46,347 nucleotides of DNA from Oceanispirochaeta sp. (GCF_027859075.1 NZ_JAQIBL010000105.1:1-46347), one strand, 5' to 3'. Counted from the first letter of the stretch, positions 8,483-17,186 are shown. Numbers and translations: made by a program. The notes: generated by a model not told the origin, from the letters alone.

Positions 8483-9143
8483 ATGAAGAGAAAACCACGT
8501 TTGAGGACTATCATCCAGGTCCTCTTCTTTGGCCTGATCGCCCTGATTGCTGTCAATCATACCCTGGTAGAATCAGGCGAAGGGATTCCCCTTATTGCGG
8601 GGGCCTCCCTTCATGCGGTCTGTCCCTTCGGTGGCGTTGTCAGCCTGTATCAGCTGGCAACAACAGGCACTTTTGTTAAAAAAATTCATGAATCCAGTCT
8701 GGTTCTGATGCTAATCGTCTTTGTTTCAACCCTATTGATGGGGCCTTTATTCTGTGGCTGGATCTGTCCCTTCGGGTCTTTTAAGGAAGGAATCAGGAGG
8801 CTGAGCAAGAAGATTTTCAAGAAAAAATATAACCACTTCATTCCCTACAAGTTTGACCGGATTCTCAGGTATTTACGCTATGTCCTTCTGACCATGATAC
8901 TGGTCCAGACAGCATGCGTCTGTTTATAGCCCTGTATCTGGGCAGACCCTATACTTCCGAAGTTGACACGGCCCTGCCCCAGCCTGCATACAATATTCTC
9001 AAAAAAGAAGCAGGTCTGAATGAAGAGGAACTGAAAGCACTGGAAAAAGAGTTGTGGTTCTGGATTCAGTTCATGCTTCAGAAGCAGAAAATACCGATGA
9101 TCATGATGAAGCGGTTCTTCAGGGAATGCTGGATCAGCTTTAA
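8483..9143 (+). pseudogene. Broken membrane 4Fe-4S-type protein (NosR/YccM-like) relic
   Basis: The first 148 residues (8483-8929) resemble the start of polyferredoxin-type membrane proteins. They have a basic N-terminus, a transmembrane helix, HAVCPFGG, a second helix, CGWICPFGSFKEG, then a third hydrophobic segment that stops abruptly. The cytoplasmic ferredoxin domain of such proteins is missing. The reading then continues in the -1 frame (LYLGRPYTSEV to LKALEKE, about 8935-9050). It shifts again at a GAAAAAG run to a frame that ends LQGMLDQL-stop at 9141-9143. Two frame breaks and a missing domain indicate a pseudogene. Confidence 0.6.
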
Positions 9144-9149
9144 TACGAA

Positions 9150-9177
9150 TCATGCCCGTGACTAGTAACGGGCATGA
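9150..9177. terminator. Palindromic hairpin between converging genes
   Basis: Arms TCATGCCCGT (9150-9159) and ACGGGCATGA (9168-9177) form a perfect 10-bp stem with an 8-base loop. It overlaps the stop codon of the minus-strand UroD-like gene and lies just after the plus-strand relic. There is no T-run on either side, so it may be a bidirectional transcript end or stabiliser rather than a strong intrinsic terminator. Confidence 0.45.
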
Positions 9178-10289
9178 ATTCCATCATAGACCTTAGATTG
9201 CTCTTCAGGACTCTCGCAATAGGTTGTCACAATACATTTCAGTCCATCATGCCTGAGCCTGTCAAAGTAACCCAGTACGGTCTCCGGGTCTCCTACAATC
9301 CTTGTATGAAGAAGTATAGAGCTGTCTGCAAAAGCTTTACCCAGGACAGCCGGATCATTGGGTAGAGGATCTGTTTGATTTCCAACCGCTCCATCCGCCA
9401 TGATCAGAGAAGGAATAGACTTTATCAGATCAGCTCTTCCTGACCAGTTTCCACAAGAATGGAATACTGGACCCTTGAAGCCCTCCGCGGCCCTCAGCAT
9501 TGGCTTAATCGCAAAATCCTTATATGCCTCATCACTGAACATAAGAATGTTGTCATCGCTGAATCCCAGCCCTTCAAAACTGCGGCTGGAAGCAAAGCCG
9601 TGACCCGGACGAACAAGTGAATTCCCGATAAGATTCCGCTGCTTATCTATGAATTCTTTTTCCATCTGGCCTACAGTATTTAAAAGCTCTTTCAAATCAT
9701 CGGGGTTATCAAACATTTCATACATAAAAGCCGTCGAATCCATGAGGTAGGAAGAAACGATATTCAGGGGTGACTGTGTATCTCCCAGGCTGATTGGAAT
9801 TCTCCCTTTTGTCTGATCCAGGAAATATTCAATCATTTCAAGTACCTTTCTGCCCTCTTCACTCTCTGCCACAGTGCTGATACGGTGATCCAGAGCTTCC
9901 CGGGCTGTCATAAAGGGACCTTCTACGGCAGGGGCCTGTCCATCCTTCCAGAGATAAGGAACAGCAAAAGCACTGGAAACAACACCAATACCATACCAGG
10001 GCTCCAAAAAATTGGGGATATCCATTTTAAACGCCATGCTTTTTTTAAGAGCCGCCAGCTGCAGTTCCAAAGACAGAGTCCTGTCTGCACAGGCCCAGGA
10101 AAAAACATCGGGGACCCGGAAACGTCTATAGACAGCAACCCCTTCTGACTTCTCCCAGAATGCACGGCACCCCTCTAAGAGGGAAAATTCATAGTCAGAA
10201 TATTCATCTATATCAAAATCCTGAGGTTTCATAGAGACGACCCTGGTTCCCTGTGAATCGGCAATGGACGTATTGAATTCATCTTTCAT
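9162..10289 (-). CDS. Uroporphyrinogen decarboxylase-like protein with methyltransferase-type zinc site
   Basis: A 375-residue member of the URO-D/MtaA-CmuA superfamily. It has the family's C-terminal barrel features: GPVFHSCGNWSG (HxC) near residue 285, and a late Cys in TTYCESPEEQ near residue 358. In MtaA-type corrinoid:thiol methyltransferases, a His-x-Cys and a later Cys bind the catalytic zinc, so this looks metal-binding rather than a haem-pathway enzyme. No corrinoid protein gene is nearby. It is the last gene of the TRAP operon, separated from dctM by a stem-loop. Its probable job is processing the imported compound; the actual reaction is unknown. Confidence 0.78.
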   Translation of the reverse strand: MKDEFNTSIADSQGTRVVSMKPQDFDIDEYSDYEFSLLEGCRAFWEKSEGVAVYRRFRVPDVFSWACADRTLSLELQLAALKKSMAFKMDIPNFLEPWYGIGVVSSAFAVPYLWKDGQAPAVEGPFMTAREALDHRISTVAESEEGRKVLEMIEYFLDQTKGRIPISLGDTQSPLNIVSSYLMDSTAFMYEMFDNPDDLKELLNTVGQMEKEFIDKQRNLIGNSLVRPGHGFASSRSFEGLGFSDDNILMFSDEAYKDFAIKPMLRAAEGFKGPVFHSCGNWSGRADLIKSIPSLIMADGAVGNQTDPLPNDPAVLGKAFADSSILLHTRIVGDPETVLGYFDRLRHDGLKCIVTTYCESPEEQSKVYDGIHARY

Positions 10290-10316
10290 ATAGTATTTGA
10301 TCTTCCTCTTAATTCA

Positions 10317-10344
10317 ATCTGCAGAGGGTATGCCCCCCGCAGAT
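10317..10344 (-). other. Intercistronic stem-loop between dctM and the UroD-like gene
   Basis: Arms 10317-10328 and 10333-10344 form a 12-bp stem (10 Watson-Crick and 2 G-U pairs when read as minus-strand RNA) capped by a 4-base loop. No T-run follows, so it is probably an mRNA processing or stability element rather than a terminator. Confidence 0.5.
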
Positions 10345-10352
10345 TATATAAT

Positions 10353-11654
10353 TTACCTGGTCGGCATAATCAGATTTGGGATCGCCATGACCGCTTCTGG
10401 GACATAGGTTACGATAATCAGAACAAAAATCATAACAAGATAAAAAGGCAGCATTGTTTTTGCCAGGCGCTCTATTTTAACTCCGGAGATAGCACTACCT
10501 ATAAACAAAGTACCACCCACGGGTGGAGTGATCAGGCCAATCCCAAGGTTGAATACAAGGAGAACACCGAAATGAACCGGGTCCATTCCAAGCTTCAGTA
10601 CCACAGGAAGCAAAATCGGAGAGGCAATCAGAATAATGGACGACATATCCATGATCATTCCCAGGAGCAGAAGCATTATATTGAGCATCATTAAAATCAG
10701 GATTTTACTGGATGTAAGAGAGAGAATAAACTCAGCGACCAGTGCAGGGATTCTGAGATAACTCAGGACCCATCCAAAGGCTGTGGACAGTGCAATCAGA
10801 ATCAAAACTATTGATAGAGTATTGATTGAGCGTTCCAGAATCTTCCAGAAGTTTTTAAGGGGTATTTCTTTATACACGAAGAAGGTGATAAAAAAAGCGT
10901 AAACAACAGCAATCGCTGCAGATTCTGTAGCCGTGAAGACACCACCGACAACACCGACAACGACAATGATGACCGTAAAGAGTCCTAGAATAGAATCTTT
11001 TGAAGCCACAAGAATATTGCGGACTGAAAAGGCATCCCCTTTGGGGTATTGTCTCTTTATGGAGATAAAAAAGCTGTAGATCATCAATGCCACACCCAGG
11101 AATATTCCTGGAATCATACCCGCGAGAAAGAGTCTTCCCACTGAAACACCACCAGCAACCATAGCAAATATAACCATGTTGTGACTTGGCGGAATTAAAA
11201 GTCCCTGAACAGAACTGGCCATCGTAACATTCGTTGAAAATTCCGCATCATATCCCTGCTTTTTCATCATGGGAATCATGATAGAGCCGATGGATGCAGT
11301 ATCCGCTGTTGATGAACCGGAGATACCGCCAAAAAACATGGACGCAAGAATATTGACCATGGCCAATCCGCCGCGCAGCCAGCCAACCAGAGCATTGGAA
11401 AGTGTTATCAATCTGTTTGATATCCCCCCGGCTCCCATGATTTCACCAGCAATTATGAAAAACGGAACTGCCATAAGAGTAAACTTATTGACTCCTCCAA
11501 CCATATTCTGTACCAGTTGCTCTAAAGGAAGCCCCAGATAGAAAATTGTACCTGCGGTGGATATCCCAATGGCAAAGGCAATGGGAAACCTGAAAAAGAT
11601 CATGACAAGAAAAGACCCTACAAGAATAAGGGTGGCAATTGTTTGAGTATCCAT
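10353..11654 (-). CDS. dctM: TRAP transporter large permease (DctM)
   Basis: A 433-residue membrane protein of the normal DctM length, almost entirely hydrophobic with about 12 helices. Typical features are FRFPIAFAIGIS at the N-terminus, PFFIIAGEIMGAGGIS, GSSTADTASIGSIMIPMM, the PPSHN loop, and NLGIGLITPPVGGTLFIGSAISG near the end. It forms the sodium-driven channel with DctQ. Its ATG overlaps the dctQ stop. TRAP systems import carboxylates, sugar acids and some sugars. Confidence 0.95.
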   Translation of the reverse strand: MDTQTIATLILVGSFLVMIFFRFPIAFAIGISTAGTIFYLGLPLEQLVQNMVGGVNKFTLMAVPFFIIAGEIMGAGGISNRLITLSNALVGWLRGGLAMVNILASMFFGGISGSSTADTASIGSIMIPMMKKQGYDAEFSTNVTMASSVQGLLIPPSHNMVIFAMVAGGVSVGRLFLAGMIPGIFLGVALMIYSFFISIKRQYPKGDAFSVRNILVASKDSILGLFTVIIVVVGVVGGVFTATESAAIAVVYAFFITFFVYKEIPLKNFWKILERSINTLSIVLILIALSTAFGWVLSYLRIPALVAEFILSLTSSKILILMMLNIMLLLLGMIMDMSSIILIASPILLPVVLKLGMDPVHFGVLLVFNLGIGLITPPVGGTLFIGSAISGVKIERLAKTMLPFYLVMIFVLIIVTYVPEAVMAIPNLIMPTR

Positions 11655-12214
11655 TAGATCCGGGCTCCTTCTTCAAATACTTCAACTTCTTCAAGAACGG
11701 ACAATTCCGTTTGAATTTTTTCTGTTTTCTCAAGGATACCGAAGAATTCCAGAACCTTTTCCAATGTCATTGAAAAGATAATAATTCCCGCAAGGGGAAC
11801 AGAGAGATATTGCCAGCTTGTGGCTATCCGCAAACCAGTCAATCGACTCAGGCGCATAGCCCAGGTAAACTTAAAACCTACAATGATCATAATGAGCGAA
11901 AATGCCATGACAAATACAGTAGATATTAACTTCAGCCTGTTCACAGCCTTTTCCGAGAGGACCATATCCAAAGCGGTCATTTTCATATGTGCTTCTCTTC
12001 TGAGGGCAAGGCCGGAACTGATCAGGGCCATATAGGTAATACTTATTAAAACAACTTCTTCACCCCAGACAGGATGACTGTGAAGTACATACCTGCCGAA
12101 AACGACATAGGCCGTTATAACAATCGTTACAATAAAGAAGAATTTACAGGCGATCATTGAGATGTTATAGATTGAGTCAAAAAAACTCTTCAAAGCTCTT
12201 TTTCCACTACCCAT
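11654..12214 (-). CDS. dctQ: TRAP transporter small permease (DctQ)
   Basis: 186 residues with four transmembrane segments, the DctQ hallmark. W-EEVVLISITYMALISSGLALRREAHMK matches the family core. The C-terminus is a charged tail that ends in EEGARI. It starts just after the dctP terminator and overlaps dctM by one base, so DctQ and DctM are translationally coupled. Confidence 0.93.
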   Translation of the reverse strand: MGSGKRALKSFFDSIYNISMIACKFFFIVTIVITAYVVFGRYVLHSHPVWGEEVVLISITYMALISSGLALRREAHMKMTALDMVLSEKAVNRLKLISTVFVMAFSLIMIIVGFKFTWAMRLSRLTGLRIATSWQYLSVPLAGIIIFSMTLEKVLEFFGILEKTEKIQTELSVLEEVEVFEEGARI

Positions 12215-12225
12215 TTAATCCTCCT

Positions 12226-12262
12226 AAAAAAAAAGAAAAGCAGAACAGATGTCCTGCTTTTC
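12226..12262 (-). terminator. Intrinsic terminator between dctP and dctQM
   Basis: Read on the minus strand, arms 12251-12262 and 12235-12246 form a 12-bp stem (one G-U pair) with a 4-base loop. It is followed at once by nine U residues (12226-12234). This is a textbook intrinsic terminator placed inside the operon. Partial read-through would give much more DctP than DctQM, as expected for a binding protein. Confidence 0.85.
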
Positions 12263-12288
12263 CATTTCATAATATTTTTAATTTGATA

Positions 12289-13299
12289 TCACTTGGCTTT
12301 AATGGCAGCCATTTCGTCTTCAAGACCGACAATGTATTTGTTTACAACAGATTCTGTTGTAGCCTGCACTTCGGCGATATTTTTAACTTCAATGACAGTC
12401 GCTACTTCTCTGATTTTACTGATCAGCTCTTCGTCCACTCTGGCAGCATTCTTCTTACAGAAGGCCTGTGCAGCAGCGGCAGCTTCCATCAATACATCCT
12501 GCTGAGCCTTAGACATCTCATTCCATACGGCTTCAGACATAAGAACAACACCAGGGCTGTAGGTATGTCCATCCAGAATATAGTAAGGACTGACTTCATA
12601 GAATTTATTACTATAGTAACCTGCGAAGGGCTGTTCTGCTCCATCTACAACACCTGTAGACAGTGAAGAGTAGAGTTCACCCCAGTCAATGGGTGTGGGT
12701 TCGATTCCCAGAGCTTTAACAGTGTCAGTCATGACCTGTGTCTTGGGCACTCTCATTTTTCTTCCTTTAAGATCGGCCATACCAGTCATTGGATCAGAAG
12801 TAAAAAAGTTTCTGGCTCCTTCTTCTGTATAGAAAAGGGCAACCATTTTAGATCCGACTTCCTGTGGTTCTGATAAGTAAGACACTCCAATTTCACTCTC
12901 AAGAACAGACCAGAGGTGAGCTCTGTCCCGAAATGTATAGGGCATGCTGAAAAGGGTTAATTTATTGATATTATAATCGCTCAGTGAATTCGTGTTCCCT
13001 CTGAACATATCAATGGATCCACCACCAACCTGAAGAGCCTGCATAGATTCTTTTTCACTTCCAAGAATACCCGAGGTAAAAACCTGGATTTTCATGGCAC
13101 CGCCGCTCAGTTCTGCGACTTTATCGGCAAAATAATAACCGACATCTGAAAGGGGATGTCCATCGGGGTTCAATTCTGCATAAGTTAATGATAACTCTGC
13201 AATTTCTCCCTCGGCAACTTCCTCGCTCTGTCCATTTGCCCACACCATCGTAGACATGATCATAAGAATAGCTGTGAATAATACAATTCCTTTTCTCAT
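12289..13299 (-). CDS. dctP: TRAP transporter solute-binding protein (DctP)
   Basis: About 336 residues. A signal peptide (MRKGIVLF to VWA) is followed by a DctP-family periplasmic domain: HPLSDVGYYFADKVAEL, G-KESMQALQVGGGSIDMF, GRKMRVPKTQV, a WGELYSSLSTGVVDGAEQP substrate-binding stretch, and EVSPYYILDGHTYSPGVVLMS. An ATG 15 bases upstream (13314) is really the edge of the GGAGGA ribosome site, so the start is placed at 13299. It captures the ligand outside the cytoplasm and delivers it to DctQM. The 21-bp repeats upstream are probably its control site. Confidence 0.92.
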   Translation of the reverse strand: MRKGIVLFTAILMIMSTMVWANGQSEEVAEGEIAELSLTYAELNPDGHPLSDVGYYFADKVAELSGGAMKIQVFTSGILGSEKESMQALQVGGGSIDMFRGNTNSLSDYNINKLTLFSMPYTFRDRAHLWSVLESEIGVSYLSEPQEVGSKMVALFYTEEGARNFFTSDPMTGMADLKGRKMRVPKTQVMTDTVKALGIEPTPIDWGELYSSLSTGVVDGAEQPFAGYYSNKFYEVSPYYILDGHTYSPGVVLMSEAVWNEMSKAQQDVLMEAAAAAQAFCKKNAARVDEELISKIREVATVIEVKNIAEVQATTESVVNKYIVGLEDEMAAIKAK

Positions 13300-13390
13300 A
13301 TAAGAATCCTCCATTTTAATTTATGTCCGAAGACCTTTAAATCCTATAATGGGAATTCCGTATCCACTCTATCGTTTGTCCTGAGATGCT

Positions 13391-13445
13391 ATTGAATTGT
13401 ATGAATCAGCTATGGAATTGTGCTTTAATACTATCCAATTGCACT
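13391..13445. promoter_or_regulatory. Three direct repeats at exact 21-bp spacing, AraC-type operator upstream of dctP
   Basis: The plus strand carries AATTG at 13395-13399, 13416-13420 and 13437-13441: three copies exactly 21 bases (two helical turns) apart. On the transcribed minus strand they read TGCAATTGG, CACAATTCC and TACAATTCA. They lie about 95-140 bases before the dctP start and just after the stop of the AraC-type regulator gene. Two-turn spacing of half-sites is typical of AraC/XylS binding sites, so this is likely where that regulator activates the TRAP genes. Confidence 0.55.
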
Positions 13446-13456
13446 AATTCCATTTT

Positions 13457-15361
13457 TTATGCTTTGTTTTTAGCGTTTTTATATTGGGTTGGTGTCATTC
13501 CTGTTTGCTTCTTAAAAAGAGTACTAAAGGAATTGGGTGTCTGGTATCCTACATCAAAGGCGATTTCCGTCACCGATTTATCCGTTGTATTGAGCAGGTT
13601 TTTTGCCTGATCCATGCGGATGGTTGTGAGGTATTCAGAATAGGAAGAACCGCTGCTTTTTTTAAAAACCGACTTAAAGTAAGATTCACTGATGCAGACA
13701 GCCTCCGCCACATCTTTGACAGAAATGGCTTCAGAGAAATGCAGATTGATGTATTCCTTTGCTTTTATTACCAGAGTTTGAGTTCTGTTTGAATGAGACC
13801 TGGAGACTATGTCAATCATTTCTGACGCTCTTGAAATTAACCACTCCTCCATCTGTGCCTGGCTTCGGATAATGGCCACTTCTGCAAATAGTCTTTTACT
13901 TAGAATCAACAGGGCATCCACCTCCCCTCCTCCGGAGATGGCTGATTCGATCATGGTACCCAGAAGTTCATAGACACGGACTCTTAGAAGATTCTCAGGT
14001 TCTCCTCCATATTGAAGGAGCTTGGAAATATATAACCTCAGCTGCTTCTCCAAATTGTCCTGGTCACCCATCCTGATAGTAGTCAGAAATGCATTTTTCT
14101 CTTTCATTGGATATTCATTTTGAATTTCATGATCCTGAATATCGGCAATATGTATAACCTGGCCACCCTTTATACCATAAGCAAATTCCACAGCATTAAG
14201 GGCTTCATGGTAGGAATTTTTAAGATCTGAAAGACCGCTATAGGAACGGCCAATTCCGATATTTATATAATTATTTGTTTTGATTGATGATTTGACGGTC
14301 TCACAGATTCTTATTGTTTCACTATGACTGTTCTCGGAAGATACATAGAGGCACAGTCCCAGCATGTCTGTTCCAATAGACATTAAAATAAAATTATTTT
14401 TACCGACAATGTTTTCAAGGAGTGAAGAGATTGCTTTGACAGAGGAATCATTGGTGAAGCGAAATATTGTCTGATGTTCATCCCTGTCCTGTTCTCTCAT
14501 GACAATGAATGTATTGATATCACTGGGAATCTGTAGAAGCTCCAGCATTTCCGAAACCTGCTGATGCATATGAACATCGATAGAGAAATCCTGAATGAGA
14601 TCCTCTCTGATATAGGAAACAACCTTCTGCATCCTCTTTCTGCTTTCTTTTATATCCAGGGCCACTCCTGATCCCAGAAAGGAAACACTTCCCAATGATC
14701 CAACGTAATAGATCCACCACTGCTGCAGCAAGGCTCCTAAAAAAAAGGAGAGACCAAAAATCAACTTACCCGTATTATACAAATATACTTTTTTCATACT
14801 GATCTTTTTGTTTTGACTATAAAGATTGACCCTGTGCATTTTATTCACAGAGTCGATTATCAGTACCAACGCCAGAATCATATAGACAATAATTGTGACC
14901 TCTCTTCCATAAAAGGGCGCGGTCATCTGGGGAGTGACGGTATCATAGGCATTAAAGCTGCCGATTGTAAAAATGGGAGCGGAGCCCACTGTAGTCAAAA
15001 CATTGAAGATACAATAGACGGTACCCAGAAACGCTCCCATAACAAAGAGAATCCCAGACCGTTTCTTCTGTTCCTCCTCAGGGCGGGAAAAGTCTGCCAG
15101 AATGACCATGGGAATCGTAATTGTACTGAAAAGCAACGAGCGGATATTATTTATAATCAATGGAATGGGATGAGGACCGGATAATATCTGCAGGGGCCTG
15201 CCAAAGAGAAAGATACAAAATGAGATGAGAAAAATTGTAAAATGCTTCTTCGAACTGGATTGAGATTCTTCAATTAAAGCAAAGTAGAGGAAGTAGATAA
15301 AAAGAAAAAGACCCGAAACAAAGGGACTTATGATATTTCCAACGATTTTCAGTACAGGCAT
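13457..15361 (-). CDS. Membrane-anchored AraC-family regulator (seven-helix N-terminus)
   Basis: 634 residues. Residues 1-240 contain about seven hydrophobic helices. A middle region (about 250-520) resembles the degenerate GGDEF/CdaR-like sensory module seen in YesN-type regulators (IGIGRSYSGLSDLKNSYHEALNAVEFA). The last 100 residues are a full AraC DNA-binding domain: AKEYINLHFSEAISVKDVAE, then VCISESYFKSVFKK and a second helix-turn-helix, TEIAFDVGYQTPNSFSTLFKK. It lies directly upstream of dctP and probably controls the TRAP operon from the membrane, sensing a ligand or the transporter state (inference). Confidence 0.88.
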   Translation of the reverse strand: MPVLKIVGNIISPFVSGLFLFIYFLYFALIEESQSSSKKHFTIFLISFCIFLFGRPLQILSGPHPIPLIINNIRSLLFSTITIPMVILADFSRPEEEQKKRSGILFVMGAFLGTVYCIFNVLTTVGSAPIFTIGSFNAYDTVTPQMTAPFYGREVTIIVYMILALVLIIDSVNKMHRVNLYSQNKKISMKKVYLYNTGKLIFGLSFFLGALLQQWWIYYVGSLGSVSFLGSGVALDIKESRKRMQKVVSYIREDLIQDFSIDVHMHQQVSEMLELLQIPSDINTFIVMREQDRDEHQTIFRFTNDSSVKAISSLLENIVGKNNFILMSIGTDMLGLCLYVSSENSHSETIRICETVKSSIKTNNYINIGIGRSYSGLSDLKNSYHEALNAVEFAYGIKGGQVIHIADIQDHEIQNEYPMKEKNAFLTTIRMGDQDNLEKQLRLYISKLLQYGGEPENLLRVRVYELLGTMIESAISGGGEVDALLILSKRLFAEVAIIRSQAQMEEWLISRASEMIDIVSRSHSNRTQTLVIKAKEYINLHFSEAISVKDVAEAVCISESYFKSVFKKSSGSSYSEYLTTIRMDQAKNLLNTTDKSVTEIAFDVGYQTPNSFSTLFKKQTGMTPTQYKNAKNKA

Positions 15362-15442
15362 AGTGAGGATAATAATAGCATAACAATCTTCAAATTGTCA
15401 TAAAGAACATGACACTAGGAAAAGCCTTTCGTATGAGCTAAT

Positions 15443-15471
15443 AAAAAAAGAGCAGCCCTGGAGCTGCTCTT
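15443..15471 (-). terminator. Intrinsic terminator of the ferritin-like protein gene
   Basis: AAGAGCAGC (15448-15456) pairs with GCTGCTCTT (15463-15471) around a 6-base loop. Read on the minus strand, the stem is followed by seven U residues (15443-15449). It lies 19 bases after the stop of the gene at 15490-16020. Confidence 0.88.
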
Positions 15472-15489
15472 GATAAAAGTGAAAACAGA

Positions 15490-16020
15490 TCAACCCCGGT
15501 TTCGTCCTCTCCCCTGGGATGTCCCAGCGGTGCTGGAAACCTGGCGCTGAAACGCCCGTAGGTGATTCTGGGATGCATTTTTCAACAGAGTAAAGACTTC
15601 GGCCACATCTTCAGGAAGATCCTGTTTCAGGAATTTCTCATACATGGCAATATTATTGATCTCTGCCTGAACGGCAATTTCTGCTGCTTCCCGGAGAGTC
15701 TCGGGCAGAACGATGTGGTCTGCTGTATTGATAATAGGAACACTGATTTGATAATCTTTGTACAGTCCCTCCAGCCAGGAGATATGTGTTTTCTCTGATT
15801 GGGCTATATTCGAATAGGGCCTGGTCAATCCGAACTCTTCCATGAGGGCCTCATATTCGGCCAGAGCCATATGTTCATCTTCCAATGCATATTGCAGCAT
15901 CTCTTTCAGAGAATAATCAGACTGATTTTCTGCACCGGCTGATCCGAAATCACCGGCAAACACCATTCCATTTAAAATGACCAAACCAGCAAATGCTAAT
16001 GATAAAAAATTCTTGTTCAT
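15490..16020 (-). CDS. Secreted ferritin-like protein, DUF2202 type
   Basis: 176 residues. A signal peptide (MNKNFLSLAFAGLVILNGMVFA) is followed by a four-helix ferritin-like domain. Metal-type residues occur in EDEHMALAEYEALMEEFG, a QSEKTHISWLEGLY helix, and AVQAEINNIAMYEKFLKQ. The C-terminus is Arg/Gly-rich (GRGRNRG). The E/H pattern (DEH, E-THI, E-NNIAMYE) fits a di-metal site. DUF2202 proteins are common, but their function is not settled. The gene diverges from the SBF/ACR3-type permease gene and has its own terminator. Confidence 0.8.
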   Translation of the reverse strand: MNKNFLSLAFAGLVILNGMVFAGDFGSAGAENQSDYSLKEMLQYALEDEHMALAEYEALMEEFGLTRPYSNIAQSEKTHISWLEGLYKDYQISVPIINTADHIVLPETLREAAEIAVQAEINNIAMYEKFLKQDLPEDVAEVFTLLKNASQNHLRAFQRQVSSTAGTSQGRGRNRG

Positions 16021-16175
16021 ATTGAACCTCCGTATCTTTGATATTGAAACAATACACAGTAAAAATAAATAAAATATAAACGATATATAGTTATTTATGA
16101 ATATATTGAAAAATGGTCTTGCATCTTGTTTTAAAACATATTATTTTTCATATATATTAATTATGGAGATTTTTA

Positions 16176-17186
16176 ATGATGAAAATTCTTTCTTTCCTGC
16201 AAAAGAATCTCAGTTGGACAGTACCTCTCTTTATGGCCGCCGGATTTTTAACAGGCATTGCTCTCGATGATCCTGATCCCTTAAAAAACATGATACTGCC
16301 CCTCACCTTCCTTATGGTATACCCCATGATGGTGACGATGCAGTTCAAAAAAATATTTGAGGGGGGAGATATAAAAGTACAGCTGGTCACACAGCTTATC
16401 AATTTTGGCCTCATCCCCTTTATTGCCTTCTTCATAGGAAAGGTATTCTTTGCAGACCAACCCTATTTTGCATTGGGATTTCTGCTTGTGTCTCTTTTAC
16501 CGACCTCAGGTATGACCATTTCATGGACAGGAATGTCCAAGGGAAATATGGAAGCCGCTGTTAAGATGACAGTCTTTGGTTTATTGATCGGGTCTCTGCT
16601 GACACCCTTCTATATTCAAACCCTCATGGGAGCAACCATAACCATTCCTGTTGTGAAAATATTCACCCAGATTTTAGTGATTGTTCTATTGCCCATGCTC
16701 CTGGGGAGTCTGACTCAGACCCTTCTCATTAAAAGATATGGCACAGAAAAGTATCAAAAACAGATCAAAAAACGTTTCCCTCCGGTATCATCGCTAGGGG
16801 TTTTACTCATGGTCTTCGTTGCCATGGCTTTAAAGGCAAAATCCATCATGTCTGATCCTGTCTCATTTATATCCCTGATTCCACCGCTCCTTATCCTTTA
16901 TATACTGAATATCCTGATCAGCACCATTATCGGAAAAACATTCTTCAACAGAAGAGACGGTCTTGCCCTGGTGTATGGAACCGTATTGAGGAATCTTTCC
17001 ATCGCTCTGGCCATAGCTATGACATCCTTTGGAAAAGAGGGGTCCCGAATTGCCCTGGTGATTGCATTGGGTTACATCATTCAGATACAGATTTCAGCAT
17101 GGTACGTAAAACTGTCTCCCAGGATCTTCGGTGATCCTGGAGATGAATCAAATGAAAAAAAGATTCTCCAGGAACAGAAAAACTGA
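16176..17186 (+). CDS. Arsenite/bile-acid-sodium symporter superfamily permease (ACR3/SBF-like)
   Basis: 336 residues with about ten transmembrane helices. MVYPMMVTMQFKKI, the LLPTSGMTISWTGMSKGN motif and LALVYGTVLRNLSIALAIA follow the SBF/BASS fold, and the first two resemble the ACR3 arsenite-efflux branch. The usual ACR3 cysteine in helix 4 is not evident, so substrates other than arsenite remain possible. Two adjacent ATG codons (16176, 16179) follow GGAGAT at 16165-16170, and either could start. No ArsR or ArsC gene is adjacent. Confidence 0.75.
   Translation: MMKILSFLQKNLSWTVPLFMAAGFLTGIALDDPDPLKNMILPLTFLMVYPMMVTMQFKKIFEGGDIKVQLVTQLINFGLIPFIAFFIGKVFFADQPYFALGFLLVSLLPTSGMTISWTGMSKGNMEAAVKMTVFGLLIGSLLTPFYIQTLMGATITIPVVKIFTQILVIVLLPMLLGSLTQTLLIKRYGTEKYQKQIKKRFPPVSSLGVLLMVFVAMALKAKSIMSDPVSFISLIPPLLILYILNILISTIIGKTFFNRRDGLALVYGTVLRNLSIALAIAMTSFGKEGSRIALVIALGYIIQIQISAWYVKLSPRIFGDPGDESNEKKILQEQKN

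Noticed and set aside
11891-11905. 15-base match (AATGAGCGAAAATGC) to the right inverted-repeat arm at 26216-26230
   Set aside because: It lies inside dctQ coding sequence, where it encodes ordinary transmembrane residues, and it lacks the flanking AAAAATGG. Probably coincidence rather than a third repeat copy.
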